64,000 nt of DNA. Source: Gordonia sp. PP30. GTDB taxonomy: Bacteria > Actinomycetota > Actinomycetes > Mycobacteriales > Mycobacteriaceae. Shown one piece after another: positions 47,918 through 57,573 of this stretch. The first letter of the stretch is position 1. Every line of letters starts with the position of its first letter. The notes under the pieces are model-generated. The model was not told the origin of the DNA, ran no database searches, and was given only the letters and a program-made list of their open reading frames with translations. A program made the translations under genes and the position numbers. The stretch lies in the NCBI RefSeq assembly GCF_023100845.1, contig NZ_CP095864.1:744001-808000 (forward strand), read 5' to 3'.

Positions 47918-49635
47918 TCGCGGCACTGCGGTTCCTGGGCCTCGGGCGGCGGCCGGTGGTGATCCCGGTGCTGTTCGGCGTGGCCGGCGCGCTGTCCGCT
48001 CTCGGCTTGGCCGCGCTGTCGGCGTGGCTGATCACCCGGGCCTGGCAGATGCCGCCGATCCTCTACCTGTCGGTCGCCATCACCTCGGTCCGCGCCCTCG
48101 GCATCTCGCGCGCGCTGTTCCGCTACCTGGAACGACTCGCCACCCACGACGCCGCGCTGAACATGATGGCCACCGCGCGCACCCGCATCTACCGGGTGCT
48201 GGCCGGCGGGTCGCCGGCGTACTCGGTGAGCCTGCGCCAGTCGCAGCTGCTCGCCCGCACCGCCGACGACGTGGACGACATCGGCAACGCGCTGATCCGC
48301 GGTCTGATCCCGATGGCGGTCGGCGCGGTGACCTCGGTGGCGGCGGTGCTGATCATGGGGATGGTGTCGTGGCGGGCGGCGCTGGTGCTCGCGGTGTGTC
48401 TGCTGGTCAGCGGGGTCCTGGCGCCGTGGCTGGCCGCGCGGGGTTCGTCGCTGGCACTCGACGACAGTGCCCGTGCCCGCGAGGACGTCGCCGCCGAGAC
48501 GACCGCGCTGCTGTGGCACGCGCCGGAGCTGGCGGTCGCCGGACGGCGGCGCGCGGTGCTGGACTCGCTGGCGGCGGCGGATCGCCGTGCCGCGGCGGCC
48601 ACCGACCGGGGGACCGCGTGGCAGGTCTGGGGTACCTCGGCGACGCCGCTGGCCCTCGCGGTCAGCGTGGTCGCGGCCGCGCTGATCGCCGTCGACCTGG
48701 CCACCGGCGTGCACGGCTCGCTGCTGGGCGTGTCGTCGGAGTCGACGCGCTTCACCCCGATGCTGTTCGGTGTGCTGGTGCTGCTCCCGCTGTCGTCGTT
48801 CGAGTCGACCGGCCCGCTCACCGAGGCCGGGATCGCATGGGAACGAGGCCGCCAGGCGGCCCGGCGGGTGATGGCACTGGTCGACGGGGCGGCCCCGAGC
48901 CGGTCGGGGTCTCGACTCCGCTCGACCGACGTCTTCGTCGAGACCACCGCCGATCCGGTGATCGATCCCGCGCCCGCGGCGCTGGCCGCCGAGGGCCTCC
49001 AGTGGGGCTGGGAGACGCCGCTCGGCCCGGAACGCGGGCTCGATCTGGCGCTGGCCCCGGGGGAGCGGCTGGTGGTCGTGGGCCCGAGCGGCTGCGGTAA
49101 GTCGACGCTGCTGCTCACCCTCGCCGGACTGCTCGATCCCCTCGGCGGCACGGTGACCGCGACGCACGACGACGGCGCACCGGTCCCGCTGCGCTCGGCG
49201 TCGTGCTATTTCGCCGAGGAGGCGCACCTGTTCTCCACCTCGGTCCGGGAGAATCTGCTGGTCGCGCGCGGTGATGCCGCCGACGCGCAGGTCCGCGCGG
49301 CGCTCGGCGACGTCGGCCTCGGCGACTGGGTCGATGCGCTGCCCGACGGGCTGGACACCGACCTCACCGGCGGTGGTTCCGCCCTCTCCGGCGGTCAGCG
49401 CCGCCGTCTGCTGCTGGCGCGCGCTCTGCTCCACCCGGCGCCGATCGTCCTGCTCGACGAGCCCGCCGAGCACCTCGACGAGCTCGACGCCCAGGCGATC
49501 CTCGAACGCATCTGCGCCCGCGGCGACGGCGCGCTGTTCGGCCCGGAACGGGTGGTCGTGGTCGTGACGCACCAGCACGCGGTGGCCGCCGGCGCGGCCG
49601 GCGCGCGTCTTCTCGCACTCGACGTCGCGCGCTGA
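47914..49635 (+). CDS. cydC: ABC exporter subunit CydC
   Basis: 573 residues. The membrane domain begins VVIPVLFGVAGALSALGLAALSAWLITRAWQMPP and includes RTADDVDDIGNALIRGLIP. The ATPase domain has Walker A VVGPSGCGKSTLLLTLAG (near 389), signature LSGGQRRRLLLAR (near 491) and Walker B IVLLDEPAEHLDE. It pairs with CydD. It is last in the operon, and no clear terminator follows. Confidence 0.92.
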   Translation: MIAALRFLGLGRRPVVIPVLFGVAGALSALGLAALSAWLITRAWQMPPILYLSVAITSVRALGISRALFRYLERLATHDAALNMMATARTRIYRVLAGGSPAYSVSLRQSQLLARTADDVDDIGNALIRGLIPMAVGAVTSVAAVLIMGMVSWRAALVLAVCLLVSGVLAPWLAARGSSLALDDSARAREDVAAETTALLWHAPELAVAGRRRAVLDSLAAADRRAAAATDRGTAWQVWGTSATPLALAVSVVAAALIAVDLATGVHGSLLGVSSESTRFTPMLFGVLVLLPLSSFESTGPLTEAGIAWERGRQAARRVMALVDGAAPSRSGSRLRSTDVFVETTADPVIDPAPAALAAEGLQWGWETPLGPERGLDLALAPGERLVVVGPSGCGKSTLLLTLAGLLDPLGGTVTATHDDGAPVPLRSASCYFAEEAHLFSTSVRENLLVARGDAADAQVRAALGDVGLGDWVDALPDGLDTDLTGGGSALSGGQRRRLLLARALLHPAPIVLLDEPAEHLDELDAQAILERICARGDGALFGPERVVVVVTHQHAVAAGAAGARLLALDVAR

Positions 49636-49835
49636 CCCGGGCCCGGATTGCCCTCGGGTGCGGACATCGGGGCGTTCGGCTCCTGTCCGGGTGGCTCTCG
49701 GGTCGTGCGCTGAGGTGTGACGCCTGGTCTCACCGGTGTTACGCCCGGATCACCGCGCGCTCACCGGTCCGGGGCATCGTCGTGTGCGAACGGACGGTGG
49801 GTCAGCATGGGTGAACCTAAACGAGGAGGTACCCC

Positions 49836-50804
49836 ATGCCCATCACCGACCGGCAGATCACCCTGCGCTTCCTGGCCGCGCCGACCGATGTCGCCACGCT
49901 CGGCGGGGGCGTCCGCGGCGGCCGGATTCTGGAGTGGGTCGACAAGGCCGCGTACGCCTGCGCGGCGGCGTGGTCGGGCGGCTACAGCGTCACCGCGTAC
50001 GTCGGCAACATCAGTTTCGGCCGGGACATCTCGTCCGGCGACATCGTCGAGGTGACGGCCACGCTGGTGCACACCGGCCGCAGTTCCATGCACATCGAAT
50101 GCACGGTCGGCTCGGCCGATCCGCGCGAGGGGACCTTCCACGCGGCGAGTTCCTGCCTGCTCGTCTTCGTCGCGGTCGACGACGGCGGGCGCCCCACGCC
50201 GGTCCGCCAGTGGCAGCCGGTGCTCGGTGCGGACGTCGCCAAGAGCCGGGAGGCTCAGGAACGCGCCGAACGTCGTCGCCGGATCGAGGCGGCGATGGAG
50301 CTGGCGGACTACCGGGCGTCCTCGGCGGCGCTGGACGCGGGCACCCGCTTCCTGGCGGCGCCGACGGACATCAACTGGGGCGGGAAGGCGCACGGCGGCC
50401 GGGTGATGAGCTGGATCGACGACGCCGCCTACCTCTGCGGCGTCCGCTGGTGCTCCGGGGAGGTGGCCACCGCGTACATGGGCGGGGTGCGGTTCTATCG
50501 GCCGATCCACATCGGCCAGGTCGTGGAGGTGTCGGCGCGGCTGATCCACACCGGGCGGCAGACCATGCACGTCGCCGTGCACGTCCGGGCGCACTGGCCG
50601 CGCGAGGGGAGCGAGACCTCGCGGCTGGCCGCGCACAGCCTGACCGTGCTGGCGGCGCTCGACGGCGCCGGCGACGCCACGTCGGTCAAGCCCTGGCGTC
50701 CGCAGCTGCCGGGCGACGTCGCCCTGGATCTGCACGCGCGGGAGCTGATCGCGATTCGGGGGCGTCGGGAACCGGCCAGCCAGCACCGGATGGTCGAGAT
50801 CTGA
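49836..50804 (+). CDS. Acyl-CoA thioesterase with two hotdog domains
   Basis: 322 residues built of two similar halves. Each half has the sequence pattern FLAAPTD, then GGRILEWVDKAAYACA (first, near 27) or GGRVMSWIDDAAYLCGV (second, near 188), then VEVTATLVHTGRSSMH or VEVSARLIHTGRQTMH. This is the cytosolic acyl-CoA hydrolase (YciA/ACOT7-like) pattern with an Asp in each hotdog helix. ACGAGGAGG precedes ATG 49836. It would release CoA from acyl-CoAs; chain length is unknown. Confidence 0.85.
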   Translation: MPITDRQITLRFLAAPTDVATLGGGVRGGRILEWVDKAAYACAAAWSGGYSVTAYVGNISFGRDISSGDIVEVTATLVHTGRSSMHIECTVGSADPREGTFHAASSCLLVFVAVDDGGRPTPVRQWQPVLGADVAKSREAQERAERRRRIEAAMELADYRASSAALDAGTRFLAAPTDINWGGKAHGGRVMSWIDDAAYLCGVRWCSGEVATAYMGGVRFYRPIHIGQVVEVSARLIHTGRQTMHVAVHVRAHWPREGSETSRLAAHSLTVLAALDGAGDATSVKPWRPQLPGDVALDLHARELIAIRGRREPASQHRMVEI

Positions 50805-50827
50805 GCCGGGCCGGTATCGCGGGAGGG

Positions 50828-51445
50828 TCAGCCGATGACGCGCTTGAGTTTCGCGGACAGGCGGGGCGTGAGGTCGCCCTCGCCGTCGAGGCGTTCCTCC
50901 ACGTAGGCGAGGTCGCCGTCGGGGACCAGGCCGTAGAGGCGCTTGGCCGCACCGGTGTGGGCGCCGGTCTCGGTGCGGATGGTGACGTCGGTGGTGAGGT
51001 TCCACGACGTCTGGTTGAGCGGCCGCCCGTAGTAGAGCTCGATGGAGCCCTCGGCGTGGGTCAGCAACAGCTCGATGGTGTCGTCGTCGCCGATGCGCCA
51101 GAAGCCGGATTCCCGCAGGTCGGGGCGGACGTAATCGCCGTTCTCGTCGAGTACCCACGAGCGCGACTGCCAGGAGAGGTAGTTGCCGCCGTCGTGGCTG
51201 ACGATGATCTGCTGGCCGAACGCGTAGTCGTCGCCGGTCAGCGGGTGGTGGCCTTCGCCCTCACCCTTCCAGACTCCGACCAGCGGAAGCAGGCCGAGAA
51301 GGCCGGGATGCAGGTCGGGCCCGAGGCGCAGATTCGCGGTGTCGATGGGCAGCGGAAGGTCGCCGACCGTCGGGACGTTCTTGTCCGCGGTGTCGGCGGC
51401 GCGCTGCTCGGCGTCGGCGATGGCCTCGTTGCCCGAGCGCGTCAT
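50828..51445 (-). CDS. Nitrobindin/FABP-like heme protein (Rv0813c-like)
   Basis: 205 residues. The nitrobindin signature [12 protein letters not shown] (GxWxGxG, near 58) opens a small beta-barrel that continues with [30 protein letters not shown] and [30 protein letters not shown]. Family members bind heme and are reported to isomerise peroxynitrite to nitrate. Its ATG overlaps the stop of a 32-codon membrane ORF (ATGA). Just downstream lies the thioesterase, convergent. Confidence 0.88.
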   Translation of the reverse strand: MTRSGNEAIADAEQRAADTADKNVPTVGDLPLPIDTANLRLGPDLHPGLLGLLPLVGVWKGEGEGHHPLTGDDYAFGQQIIVSHDGGNYLSWQSRSWVLDENGDYVRPDLRESGFWRIGDDDTIELLLTHAEGSIELYYGRPLNQTSWNLTTDVTIRTETGAHTGAAKRLYGLVPDGDLAYVEERLDGEGDLTPRLSAKLKRVIG

Positions 51446-51540
51446 GACTCGTCGGAGACCAGGCGGTAGATGACGTACAGCGAGGTCCAGATGATCAGCA
51501 GCGTTGCCAGTCCCAGCAGAACTTCGAAGAAGATAACCAC
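51442..51540 (-). CDS. 32-residue single-pass membrane peptide coupled to nitrobindin
   Basis: GTG 51540 opens a frame of 32 codons: [17 protein letters not shown], then [15 protein letters not shown]. It is one hydrophobic helix with a charged C-terminus. Its stop TGA (51444-51442) overlaps the nitrobindin ATG. A TATCAT -10 box at 51552-51547 ends 6 bases before the GTG with no ribosome-binding site, so it looks like the leaderless first cistron. It is too short for most gene finders. Function is unknown; a membrane anchor or coupling role for the heme protein is possible. Confidence 0.6.
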   Translation of the reverse strand: MVIFFEVLLGLATLLIIWTSLYVIYRLVSDES

Positions 51541-51634
51541 ACGCCGATGATACCGCGCCGGGCGTGACGATCAGAGTCCGCCCGGGCAGCTATGGCCGAT
51601 CCCACTGCCGGGCGGTCGCGGGTACCGTGGCGGC

Positions 51635-52222
51635 GTGACTGAGCGACGGATCCTGCGCCCCGGTGACACCGGCGTGAACCCCTATTCTCTGCTGACCGCC
51701 CTGGTGGTGCCGCGGCCGATCGCCTGGGTCGCCACCCGCGATCGCGACGGTGTCGGCAATCTGGCACCGCACTCGTTCTTCACCGTCGCCTCGCATCGGC
51801 CGCCGATCATCGCGTTCACGTCGATCGGTGTGAAGGACACGCTGCGGAACATCCTGGCGACCCGGGAGTTCACCGTCAGCCTGGTCAGCGAGGACCTGAT
51901 GGTCACGGCCAACGACACCAGCGCCGGTTTCGGCCCGGAGGTCGACGAAGCCGAGCACGTCGGTCTGGCGATGGCGCCCAGCAGCGTCGTCGCTCCGCCG
52001 TTCGTCGCCGCCAGTCCGGCCGCCCTGGAATGCCGGCTGCACACCACCGTGGGCTTCGGGGCGTCGACCATGATCTTCGGCGAGGTGGTCGCCTTCAGCA
52101 TCGACGACGACGTGCTCGACGGCGAGCACCCCGACTTCGGGAGGCTGCGGCCAGTGTCCCGGCTCGGCCGCGACGAGTGGGGCCTCCCGCCCGAGGTGGC
52201 GCGCCGGGCGCGCCCGGACTGA
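51635..52222 (+). CDS. Flavin reductase-like (FMN-binding split-barrel) protein
   Basis: 195 residues. The family blocks are SLLTALVVPRPIAWVATRDRDGVGNLAPHSFFTVASHRPPIIAFT (near 16) and KDTLRNILATREFTVSLVSEDLMVTAN (near 70). It binds FMN and may reduce flavin for a partner or act on its own. TACCGT at 51623-51628 lies 6 bases before GTG 51635 without a ribosome-binding site, suggesting leaderless expression. It is divergent from the nitrobindin pair. Confidence 0.82.
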   Translation: MTERRILRPGDTGVNPYSLLTALVVPRPIAWVATRDRDGVGNLAPHSFFTVASHRPPIIAFTSIGVKDTLRNILATREFTVSLVSEDLMVTANDTSAGFGPEVDEAEHVGLAMAPSSVVAPPFVAASPAALECRLHTTVGFGASTMIFGEVVAFSIDDDVLDGEHPDFGRLRPVSRLGRDEWGLPPEVARRARPD

Positions 52223-52402
52223 CGACCCCGTCCTGGGCGATGTGTCGCGGATCTTGTCGCGGGCCGACAGACGTAGTGAATCTTGCCGGATCTCTCATGG
52301 ACTCCGCGACAGATTTCGGCGTCGACAAGATCCCGACAGATCGCCCCGGGCGGTGTCCGCGGTGTGGAGGGCTTCTGAGAGTCTTGCAGTGCAAGAACTC
52401 GA

Positions 52403-52436
52403 AAGCCCCGACCCGCCATGAGGCGGATCGGGGCTT
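52403..52436 (-). terminator. Terminator downstream of sseC
   Basis: A 15-bp stem with one mismatch (AAGCCCCGACCCGCC / GGCGGATCGGGGCTT) and a 4-base loop, 15 bases after the sseC stop; read on the minus strand it runs into CTTTCG. Confidence 0.75.
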
Positions 52437-52450
52437 CGACGAGCGAAGAG

Positions 52451-52756
52451 CTACTTCGCGACGGTGACGTCCTGGTTGTGGATGCCGGGGCCTTCGGGGC
52501 TGACCGTCACGTCGCCGTTGCCCTGCGAGCTGAGCGCGCGGAGCGTCCAGGTGCCGGGGGCGGCGAAGAAGCGGAAGTCGCCGGTAGCCGAGGCCACGAC
52601 CTCGGCGGTGAACTCGCCGGTGCCGTCGAGCAGACGCACGAACGCGCCGGCCACGGGGGTGCCCGCACCGTCGACGACCTGCCCGGTCAGGACGGTCTCC
52701 TTCTCGACGTCGACGCCGGCCGGGATGGTCTGACCCTGCTTGGGGGCTGCGCACAT
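52451..52756 (-). CDS. sseC: DUF1416 protein SseC
   Basis: 101 residues: MCAAPKQGQTIPAGVD, then TGQVVDGAGTPVAGAFVRLLD, a transthyretin/carboxypeptidase-regulatory-like beta-sandwich, ending GPGIHNQDVTVAK. This is the protein that follows thiosulfate sulfurtransferase in mycobacteria (sseC2). It is 17 bases downstream of the sulfurtransferase and surely co-transcribed. A role in sulfur metabolism is assumed from the pairing only. Confidence 0.88.
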   Translation of the reverse strand: MCAAPKQGQTIPAGVDVEKETVLTGQVVDGAGTPVAGAFVRLLDGTGEFTAEVVASATGDFRFFAAPGTWTLRALSSQGNGDVTVSPEGPGIHNQDVTVAK

Positions 52757-52773
52757 AGCAGTTGTCCTCTTTC

Positions 52774-53601
52774 TCAGATCTCGATCGGAACGCCGACGAG
52801 CGAGCCGTACTCGACCCAGCTGCCGTCGTAGTTCTTGACGTTCTTCTTGCCCAGCAGCTCCTGCAGCACGAACCAGGTGTGGCTGGAGCGCTCGCCGATG
52901 CGGCAGTAGGCGATGGTCTCCTTGGCGTCGTCGAAGCCCTTCTCCGCGTACAGCGCGGTCAGCTCGTCGTCGCTCTTGAAGGTGCCGTCCTCGTTGGCGG
53001 TGGTCGACCACGGGATGTTGATCGCGCCGGGGACGTGGCCGCGCTGCTGCGCCTGCTCCTGGGGGAGATGCGCCGGCGCGGAGATCTTGCCGGAGAACTC
53101 GTCGGGGCTGCGGACGTCGACCAGGTTCTTGACGCCGATCGACTCGACCACCTCGTCGCGGAAAGCGCGGATCGAGGCGTCGGCCGGCTGCGCGACGTAG
53201 GTGGTGGCCTCGCGCACGACGGTCTCGCCGTTCAGCGGGCGGCCGTCCAGCTCCCACTTCTTGCGGCCGCCGTCGAGCAGACGGACGTCCTTGTGGCCGT
53301 AGGTCTTGAAGTACCAGTAGGCGTAGGCCGCGAACCAGTTGTTGTTGCCGCCGTACAGCACGACGATGTCGTCATTGCCGATGCCGCGCTCACTCAGCAG
53401 CTTGGAGAAGCCGTCGGCGTCCAGGAAGTCGCGGCGCACGCCGTCCTGCAGGTCCTTGCGCCAGTCGAGGCGAACCGCGCCCGGGATGTGGTTGAGGTCG
53501 TAGATCGAGGTGTCCTCGTCGACCTCGACGAACACCACCTCGGGGTTGTTCAGATTCTGCTCAGCCCAGTCGGCGCTGACCAGCACATCGGCACGTGCCA
53601 T
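52774..53601 (-). CDS. Thiosulfate sulfurtransferase (rhodanese, CysA2/SseA type)
   Basis: 275 residues from ATG 53601, chosen over ATG 53616 because AAAGGATC sits at the right distance. Two rhodanese domains: an inactive N-terminal one (VFVEVDEDTSIYDLNHIPGAVRLDW) and a C-terminal one with the active loop YCRIGERSSHTWF (Cys near 235). It transfers sulfane sulfur from thiosulfate to an acceptor. It is followed by sseC and preceded, on the same strand, by a DUF2993 gene, as in mycobacteria. Confidence 0.92.
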   Translation of the reverse strand: MARADVLVSADWAEQNLNNPEVVFVEVDEDTSIYDLNHIPGAVRLDWRKDLQDGVRRDFLDADGFSKLLSERGIGNDDIVVLYGGNNNWFAAYAYWYFKTYGHKDVRLLDGGRKKWELDGRPLNGETVVREATTYVAQPADASIRAFRDEVVESIGVKNLVDVRSPDEFSGKISAPAHLPQEQAQQRGHVPGAINIPWSTTANEDGTFKSDDELTALYAEKGFDDAKETIAYCRIGERSSHTWFVLQELLGKKNVKNYDGSWVEYGSLVGVPIEI

Positions 53602-53676
53602 GGTCGATCCTTTCATCGGTGGTTGCCACTGGGACCCGACGGTACAACAGCTCGCCGACGGTCCTGACCGACGAGT

Positions 53677-54558
53677 TCAGTAGGTGCCGGGGGTCACCGT
53701 GCCCGAGGGGGCATCGCCGGCCAGGATCAGGTCGCTTCCGCGGGTGAATGCACTGGTCGGGGCAGTTTTCCACGCCATCGGGAGGATCGGCAGCGTCGTT
53801 GAGAAGAGTTTAAGTACGCGTGAGCGAAATTCCGGCGGGACGTCGTCGGAGAAGTGTTCTTCGGGCCCGGTGTAGAAGTCGGTGGCCTGAATCCGGAGGC
53901 GTCCCTCCTTCACGAAAACCCGTGCGGTGACACTCACCTTCACCTTCGGATGGTGGTATTCCGACGCCGACGGCGGGTACTTGCCGTCGTACGGCGGCGA
54001 GCCGGGCAGCGGGACGGTGCCGCTGAGCATGATGCCGTCGGTGCGCTCGATCAGACCGTCGCCCGGACCGCCGCCGCCGACCTTGCCCTTCGGTGCGGGG
54101 CTGTTGATATAGAGGTCGATGATGTTCATCAGCCGGCCCAGGTTCGGCGAATTGACGCGCGTCTCGGCCACCATTCGATGGAAATGGATGGGTGACGTCG
54201 GTGAGACGTCCCAGACGTTCCCGACGGTCGGGTGATACAGCCGCGCGCCGACGTCGACGGTGCAGCCGCCGAGGTCGCCGCAGTCGTCGATGCCGACTCC
54301 GCGGGCGCTGATCGTCATCTTGGGCAGCGCACCGCTCGACATCTCGGTGAGGAACGGGCGGCCCGAGTAGACCACCTCGGGTTCGTAGGTGATCATGGGC
54401 GACGACATCAGTGCCCGCGCCATCCGATGCTCCGCCCGTGAGGCGGTGATCAGGTCCGCGATCAGGGCGATGACCAGCAGTGCGACCACCACGACCACGG
54501 CCGCGGCGACGCTCCGGCGAGCGCGTACGGCACCGGTGATTCGGGTCGGAGGGGTCAT
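53677..54558 (-). CDS. DUF2993 (LmeA-like) membrane-anchored protein
   Basis: 293 residues. One N-terminal membrane helix ([22 protein letters not shown], near 14-36) leads to an exported DUF2993 domain: [52 protein letters not shown] cysteine pair lies near 93. Members of this family include LmeA, which affects lipomannan, and the Rv0817c protein at the same place in Mycobacterium tuberculosis. It is likely a lipid-binding envelope factor. Confidence 0.8.
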   Translation of the reverse strand: MTPPTRITGAVRARRSVAAAVVVVVALLVIALIADLITASRAEHRMARALMSSPMITYEPEVVYSGRPFLTEMSSGALPKMTISARGVGIDDCGDLGGCTVDVGARLYHPTVGNVWDVSPTSPIHFHRMVAETRVNSPNLGRLMNIIDLYINSPAPKGKVGGGGPGDGLIERTDGIMLSGTVPLPGSPPYDGKYPPSASEYHHPKVKVSVTARVFVKEGRLRIQATDFYTGPEEHFSDDVPPEFRSRVLKLFSTTLPILPMAWKTAPTSAFTRGSDLILAGDAPSGTVTPGTY

Positions 54559-54642
54559 TGCCGCTATTCTGTCACTAGAGTTTTACGGAGCTGCGGCCAG
54601 CGTCGATCGACAGCCCACACGCAAGGCCACCTCGAGATCGGA

Positions 54643-55356
54643 GTGGTAGTGGACCTGTTGCTGTTGACCGACGAGGACTCCGCGGACGCGGTGCTCTCCT
54701 CTCTTTCCCTGCTTCCGCACCGTGTGCGGGTGCTTCCCGCGGACACTTCCGCCCTCACTGAACTCGGTGACGCCGAGGTGATCGTGGTCGACGCCCGGCG
54801 TGACCTGGCCGGCGCGCGGGCGCTGTGCCGTCTGCTGCAGGGGGGGCGTGCACGGCTGGCCGCCGTCCTCACCGAGGGTGGTCTGGTCGCGATCACCGCC
54901 GACTGGGGTATCGACGACTTCCTGCTCCCGGAGACCGGACCCGCCGAGCTCGACGCCCGGCTGCGGCTGCTGGTCGCCCGCGGTGCCGGCGGTGACGCCG
55001 AGCCCGACGACCGGGTGACCCTCGGTGAGCTGGTGATCGACGAGGCCACCTACACCGCACGACTGCGCGGCAAGCCGATCGACCTGACGTACAAGGAGTT
55101 CGAGCTCCTCAAGTTCCTGGCGCAGAACGCCGGCCGGGTCTTCACCCGCGCGCAACTGCTGCACGAGGTGTGGGGTTACGACTTCTTCGGCGGCACCCGC
55201 ACCGTCGACGTGCACGTACGACGACTTCGCGCCAAACTCGGCAGCGACCACGAGGCCCTGATCGGGACCGTCCGCAACGTCGGCTACAAGGCGGTCCGTC
55301 CCCCGCGCGGCCGCGACGCCGCCCCGGACCAAGAACCCGACGACGAGGCCGGCTGA
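54643..55356 (+). CDS. glnR: GlnR-type winged-helix response regulator
   Basis: 237 residues. The receiver-like N-terminal domain keeps [10 protein letters not shown] with an Asp near 46 but otherwise is atypical. The OmpR-type winged helix (about 130-220) shows [53 protein letters not shown]. No histidine kinase is adjacent, as expected for the orphan nitrogen regulator GlnR (Rv0818). It probably senses nitrogen status without classical phosphorylation. It is the last gene of the conserved block; accessory DNA follows. Confidence 0.85.
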   Translation: MVVDLLLLTDEDSADAVLSSLSLLPHRVRVLPADTSALTELGDAEVIVVDARRDLAGARALCRLLQGGRARLAAVLTEGGLVAITADWGIDDFLLPETGPAELDARLRLLVARGAGGDAEPDDRVTLGELVIDEATYTARLRGKPIDLTYKEFELLKFLAQNAGRVFTRAQLLHEVWGYDFFGGTRTVDVHVRRLRAKLGSDHEALIGTVRNVGYKAVRPPRGRDAAPDQEPDDEAG

Positions 55357-55803
55357 CCGTCCCCCTCGGGGTCGCGTGTCGCCTGCCGACCTGCGCACCC
55401 TCGCTTGCCACACGGTCGCGATACCCGTGGTGTGCCCGCGACGCCCGCCGCGATCGCGACACCAGCGGGAGTCGCTTCCCTGACCGGTGTCGCGTCTGCA
55501 GTTCGACTGTCGCGCCCGCGCCGCCATCTGGCTCTCGCGGCGCGTCTCCTCCATGTCGAGTGACTCTTCACGCCGATCGGGTGGCTCTTCATGCTGGTCC
55601 AGCAGAGTCGAAAACGCCTACTCCCGGGTGATTATGAAACAGACCGAATGTACAGAACTGTGTAACCGTGTTTGGATCTTTGATGCCTATTGTCGCGGTC
55701 TCGGGATTCTGGCCGGAATGCCGCGGATCTTCTGATAGCGTCCTTGCGCTGTAAGCCGGTGCGGCCATGTGTACTGGCAGTTTCTATTGGTGAGGGTGTC
55801 TCT
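55357..55803. other. Gene-free stretch at the border of the accessory region
   Basis: 447 bases with no supportable gene on either strand. GC falls noticeably in 55625-55800. The likely content is the glnR 3' trailer and the promoter of the operon starting at 55804. No tRNA or attachment repeat could be recognised. Confidence 0.5.
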
Positions 55804-56440
55804 GTGATCGGTTTCTCGCGTGTGGGTGTGGTATTCGTCGCGGCGGTGATGGGCCTGACGGCAGGGGGGGTGGTATCGCTTCAGCGTCGAATACCATCCG
55901 ATTTGTGGACAAGTCGGTCGCTAAAAAGTTGCCGGACGGGTGGACGCTGACGGCCCGCAAGCTCGATGAGCGGCTGGTGCGGGTGCATCCGCTGAACAAT
56001 GCGCCGCAGACCTCGCGGGAGGGATTCCTGTCGGTGCGGGGCGCCGCGGGAATCACCGGGACGGGGACGTCTCCGGTGCGGGCGGCGTCGGTCGGTATCG
56101 CTCTTGAATATGGCTGCCAATTAGCCTTGGATGGGGTCACCATCGGGGGCTCAGCGGGTCCGCAGTTGGGACTTTCGGTGAGTTGGCCCCCGGGGCCACG
56201 ATCGGCGGTCAGGCCATGGGCACGGTGACGGCGAACTTCCGGCCCGGCACCATGGAAACGATCGAGCTGGCCTCCCGGCCGCTGTCCGGCCCGACGGGCG
56301 GGATCGACATCGACAATGTGTCGATCCGGGTGACCGGATGTGCCGGTACGGTCGCCCTGCGTGTGATAGTTCGCGCGGCGGTCAGTACATCGAACAATGA
56401 TTCGACTGTGCACGTGTACTCGAAGGCGCACGTCCTGTGA
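55804..56440 (+). pseudogene. MspA-family porin, broken by two one-base gaps
   Basis: Three frames join to give one MspA-family protein of 212 residues. A signal peptide (GFSRVGVVFVAAVMGLTAG) should end in ASAS, then VDKSVAKKLPDGWTLTARKLDERL, NAPQTSREGFLSVRGAAGITGTG, YGCQLALDGVTIGGSAGPQLGLSVSWPPG, and VSIRVTGCAGTVALRVIVRAAVSTSN. One extra G in the G7 run at 55864-55870 and one in the GGGG run near 56192 restore the frame (637 + 2 = 639 bases). MspA proteins form octameric outer-membrane channels. The 4-base overlap with the next gene shows operon membership. Mutation or sequencing error cannot be separated here. Confidence 0.75.
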
Positions 56441-56784
56441 GCGCGCCGGAGACGACCGCGCCGGAGACGGCCGCGGCCGCCGCCGTTCAGACGGACCCGA
56501 TCGCCGTGTCGCCGCCCACCCCGGTACCGGGGCCGACGGGTGAGCAAGGCCCGTCCGGGGCTGGGGCACGGACGGTGCCGGTGGTGACGATGGTGTTGTT
56601 CCTGGCCGGGTGTGTGGTGCTGGTTCTGGCGGCGGTGAACATCCTGCATTTGCCCGAGTGGTCGAAGCGGTGGGGACAGGTGTGGGTGTTCCTGGTGTTC
56701 TTCCTGGTGATGGCGATCGCCGGTCGCTGGTTCTGGGCTGGGATCGATGCCATCATCGGCGCGTTGCGCGGACCGAAGCAGTGA
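56437..56784 (+). CDS. Two-TM membrane protein in the porin operon
   Basis: 115 residues from GTG 56437, overlapping the porin stop (GTGA). The N-terminal 45 residues are Ala/Pro/Thr-rich. Two membrane segments follow: VPVVTMVLFLAGCVVLVLAAVNIL and WGQVWVFLVFFLVMAIAGRWFWAG. Its stop overlaps the next start in the same way. No family recognised; its position suggests an inner-membrane partner of the porin and the exported protein. Confidence 0.7.
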   Translation: MSAPETTAPETAAAAAVQTDPIAVSPPTPVPGPTGEQGPSGAGARTVPVVTMVLFLAGCVVLVLAAVNILHLPEWSKRWGQVWVFLVFFLVMAIAGRWFWAGIDAIIGALRGPKQ

Positions 56785-57573
56785 ACGCGCGGCGAGTATC
56801 CCGCCGCTTGCTGTGGGTGCGGGCCGGTGCAGCTGGCGTGATCGTCGCCGCCGCCGGAATTCTCGGTGCGGCCGCCGGGTCTGGTGTGGCCGGTGCGGAT
56901 GCGTTGTGTGATCAGATGCGGGCCCAGTACGGGCCGAACTGGCCGTGTGTCAGTGTGCCGAACTACACCCCGCCCACCCAGGAGCCGTTGCCGACCGTGC
57001 CCGGGCAGACCGGTGCTCCTGGTGGTGGGGGAGGTAACTTCGGTGCCGATCCGGGTGCGGGCCCGGGGGTGGGGAATGGGACGCCGATCGTGCCCGTCCC
57101 CGGGGCGACACCGCTACCCGCGGTCCCTGGCAACCCCGGCGGTACCGGTGGTGAGGTGCCTACCGGTCCTGGTGTTCCGGGCCGGACGCCGGCGCCCGCC
57201 CCGGCAACGAGGCCCGCCCCGACGGCGCCTGCCCCGACGACGGTGCCCAATCATGGTGGTCCCGTTCTTCGTCCCGCGCCCGCCGATCCGGCCGATCCGG
57301 ATTCGGGTGGGATTCCGGTCGAGGCGTGGCTGCTGGTCGCTGGTGCGGCGCTGGCCGGCTCCCATCCCCGTGCCCGGTCGTGGCTGCGGCGGGGTGGTTC
57401 CACCCGGGGGCAGATCGGCCCGAGTCGTCTGGTCTTGATCCATGATGAGACCTCGCCCACGACGTACCGGTTCGCCACCAACACCCCTGATGGTGGGCAC
57501 ACGACGATCAATCGTATGGTTCGGCCACCTTGTACGACCGTGTGAACCGTCCTGGTCCGGTTGGAGACCTGGA

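Noticed and set aside
55864-55870. G7 run in the porin signal sequence as a phase-variation switch
   Set aside because: Possible, but several neighbouring genes have similar one-base gaps outside long runs, so error or decay is simpler. Kept only as part of the indel finding.
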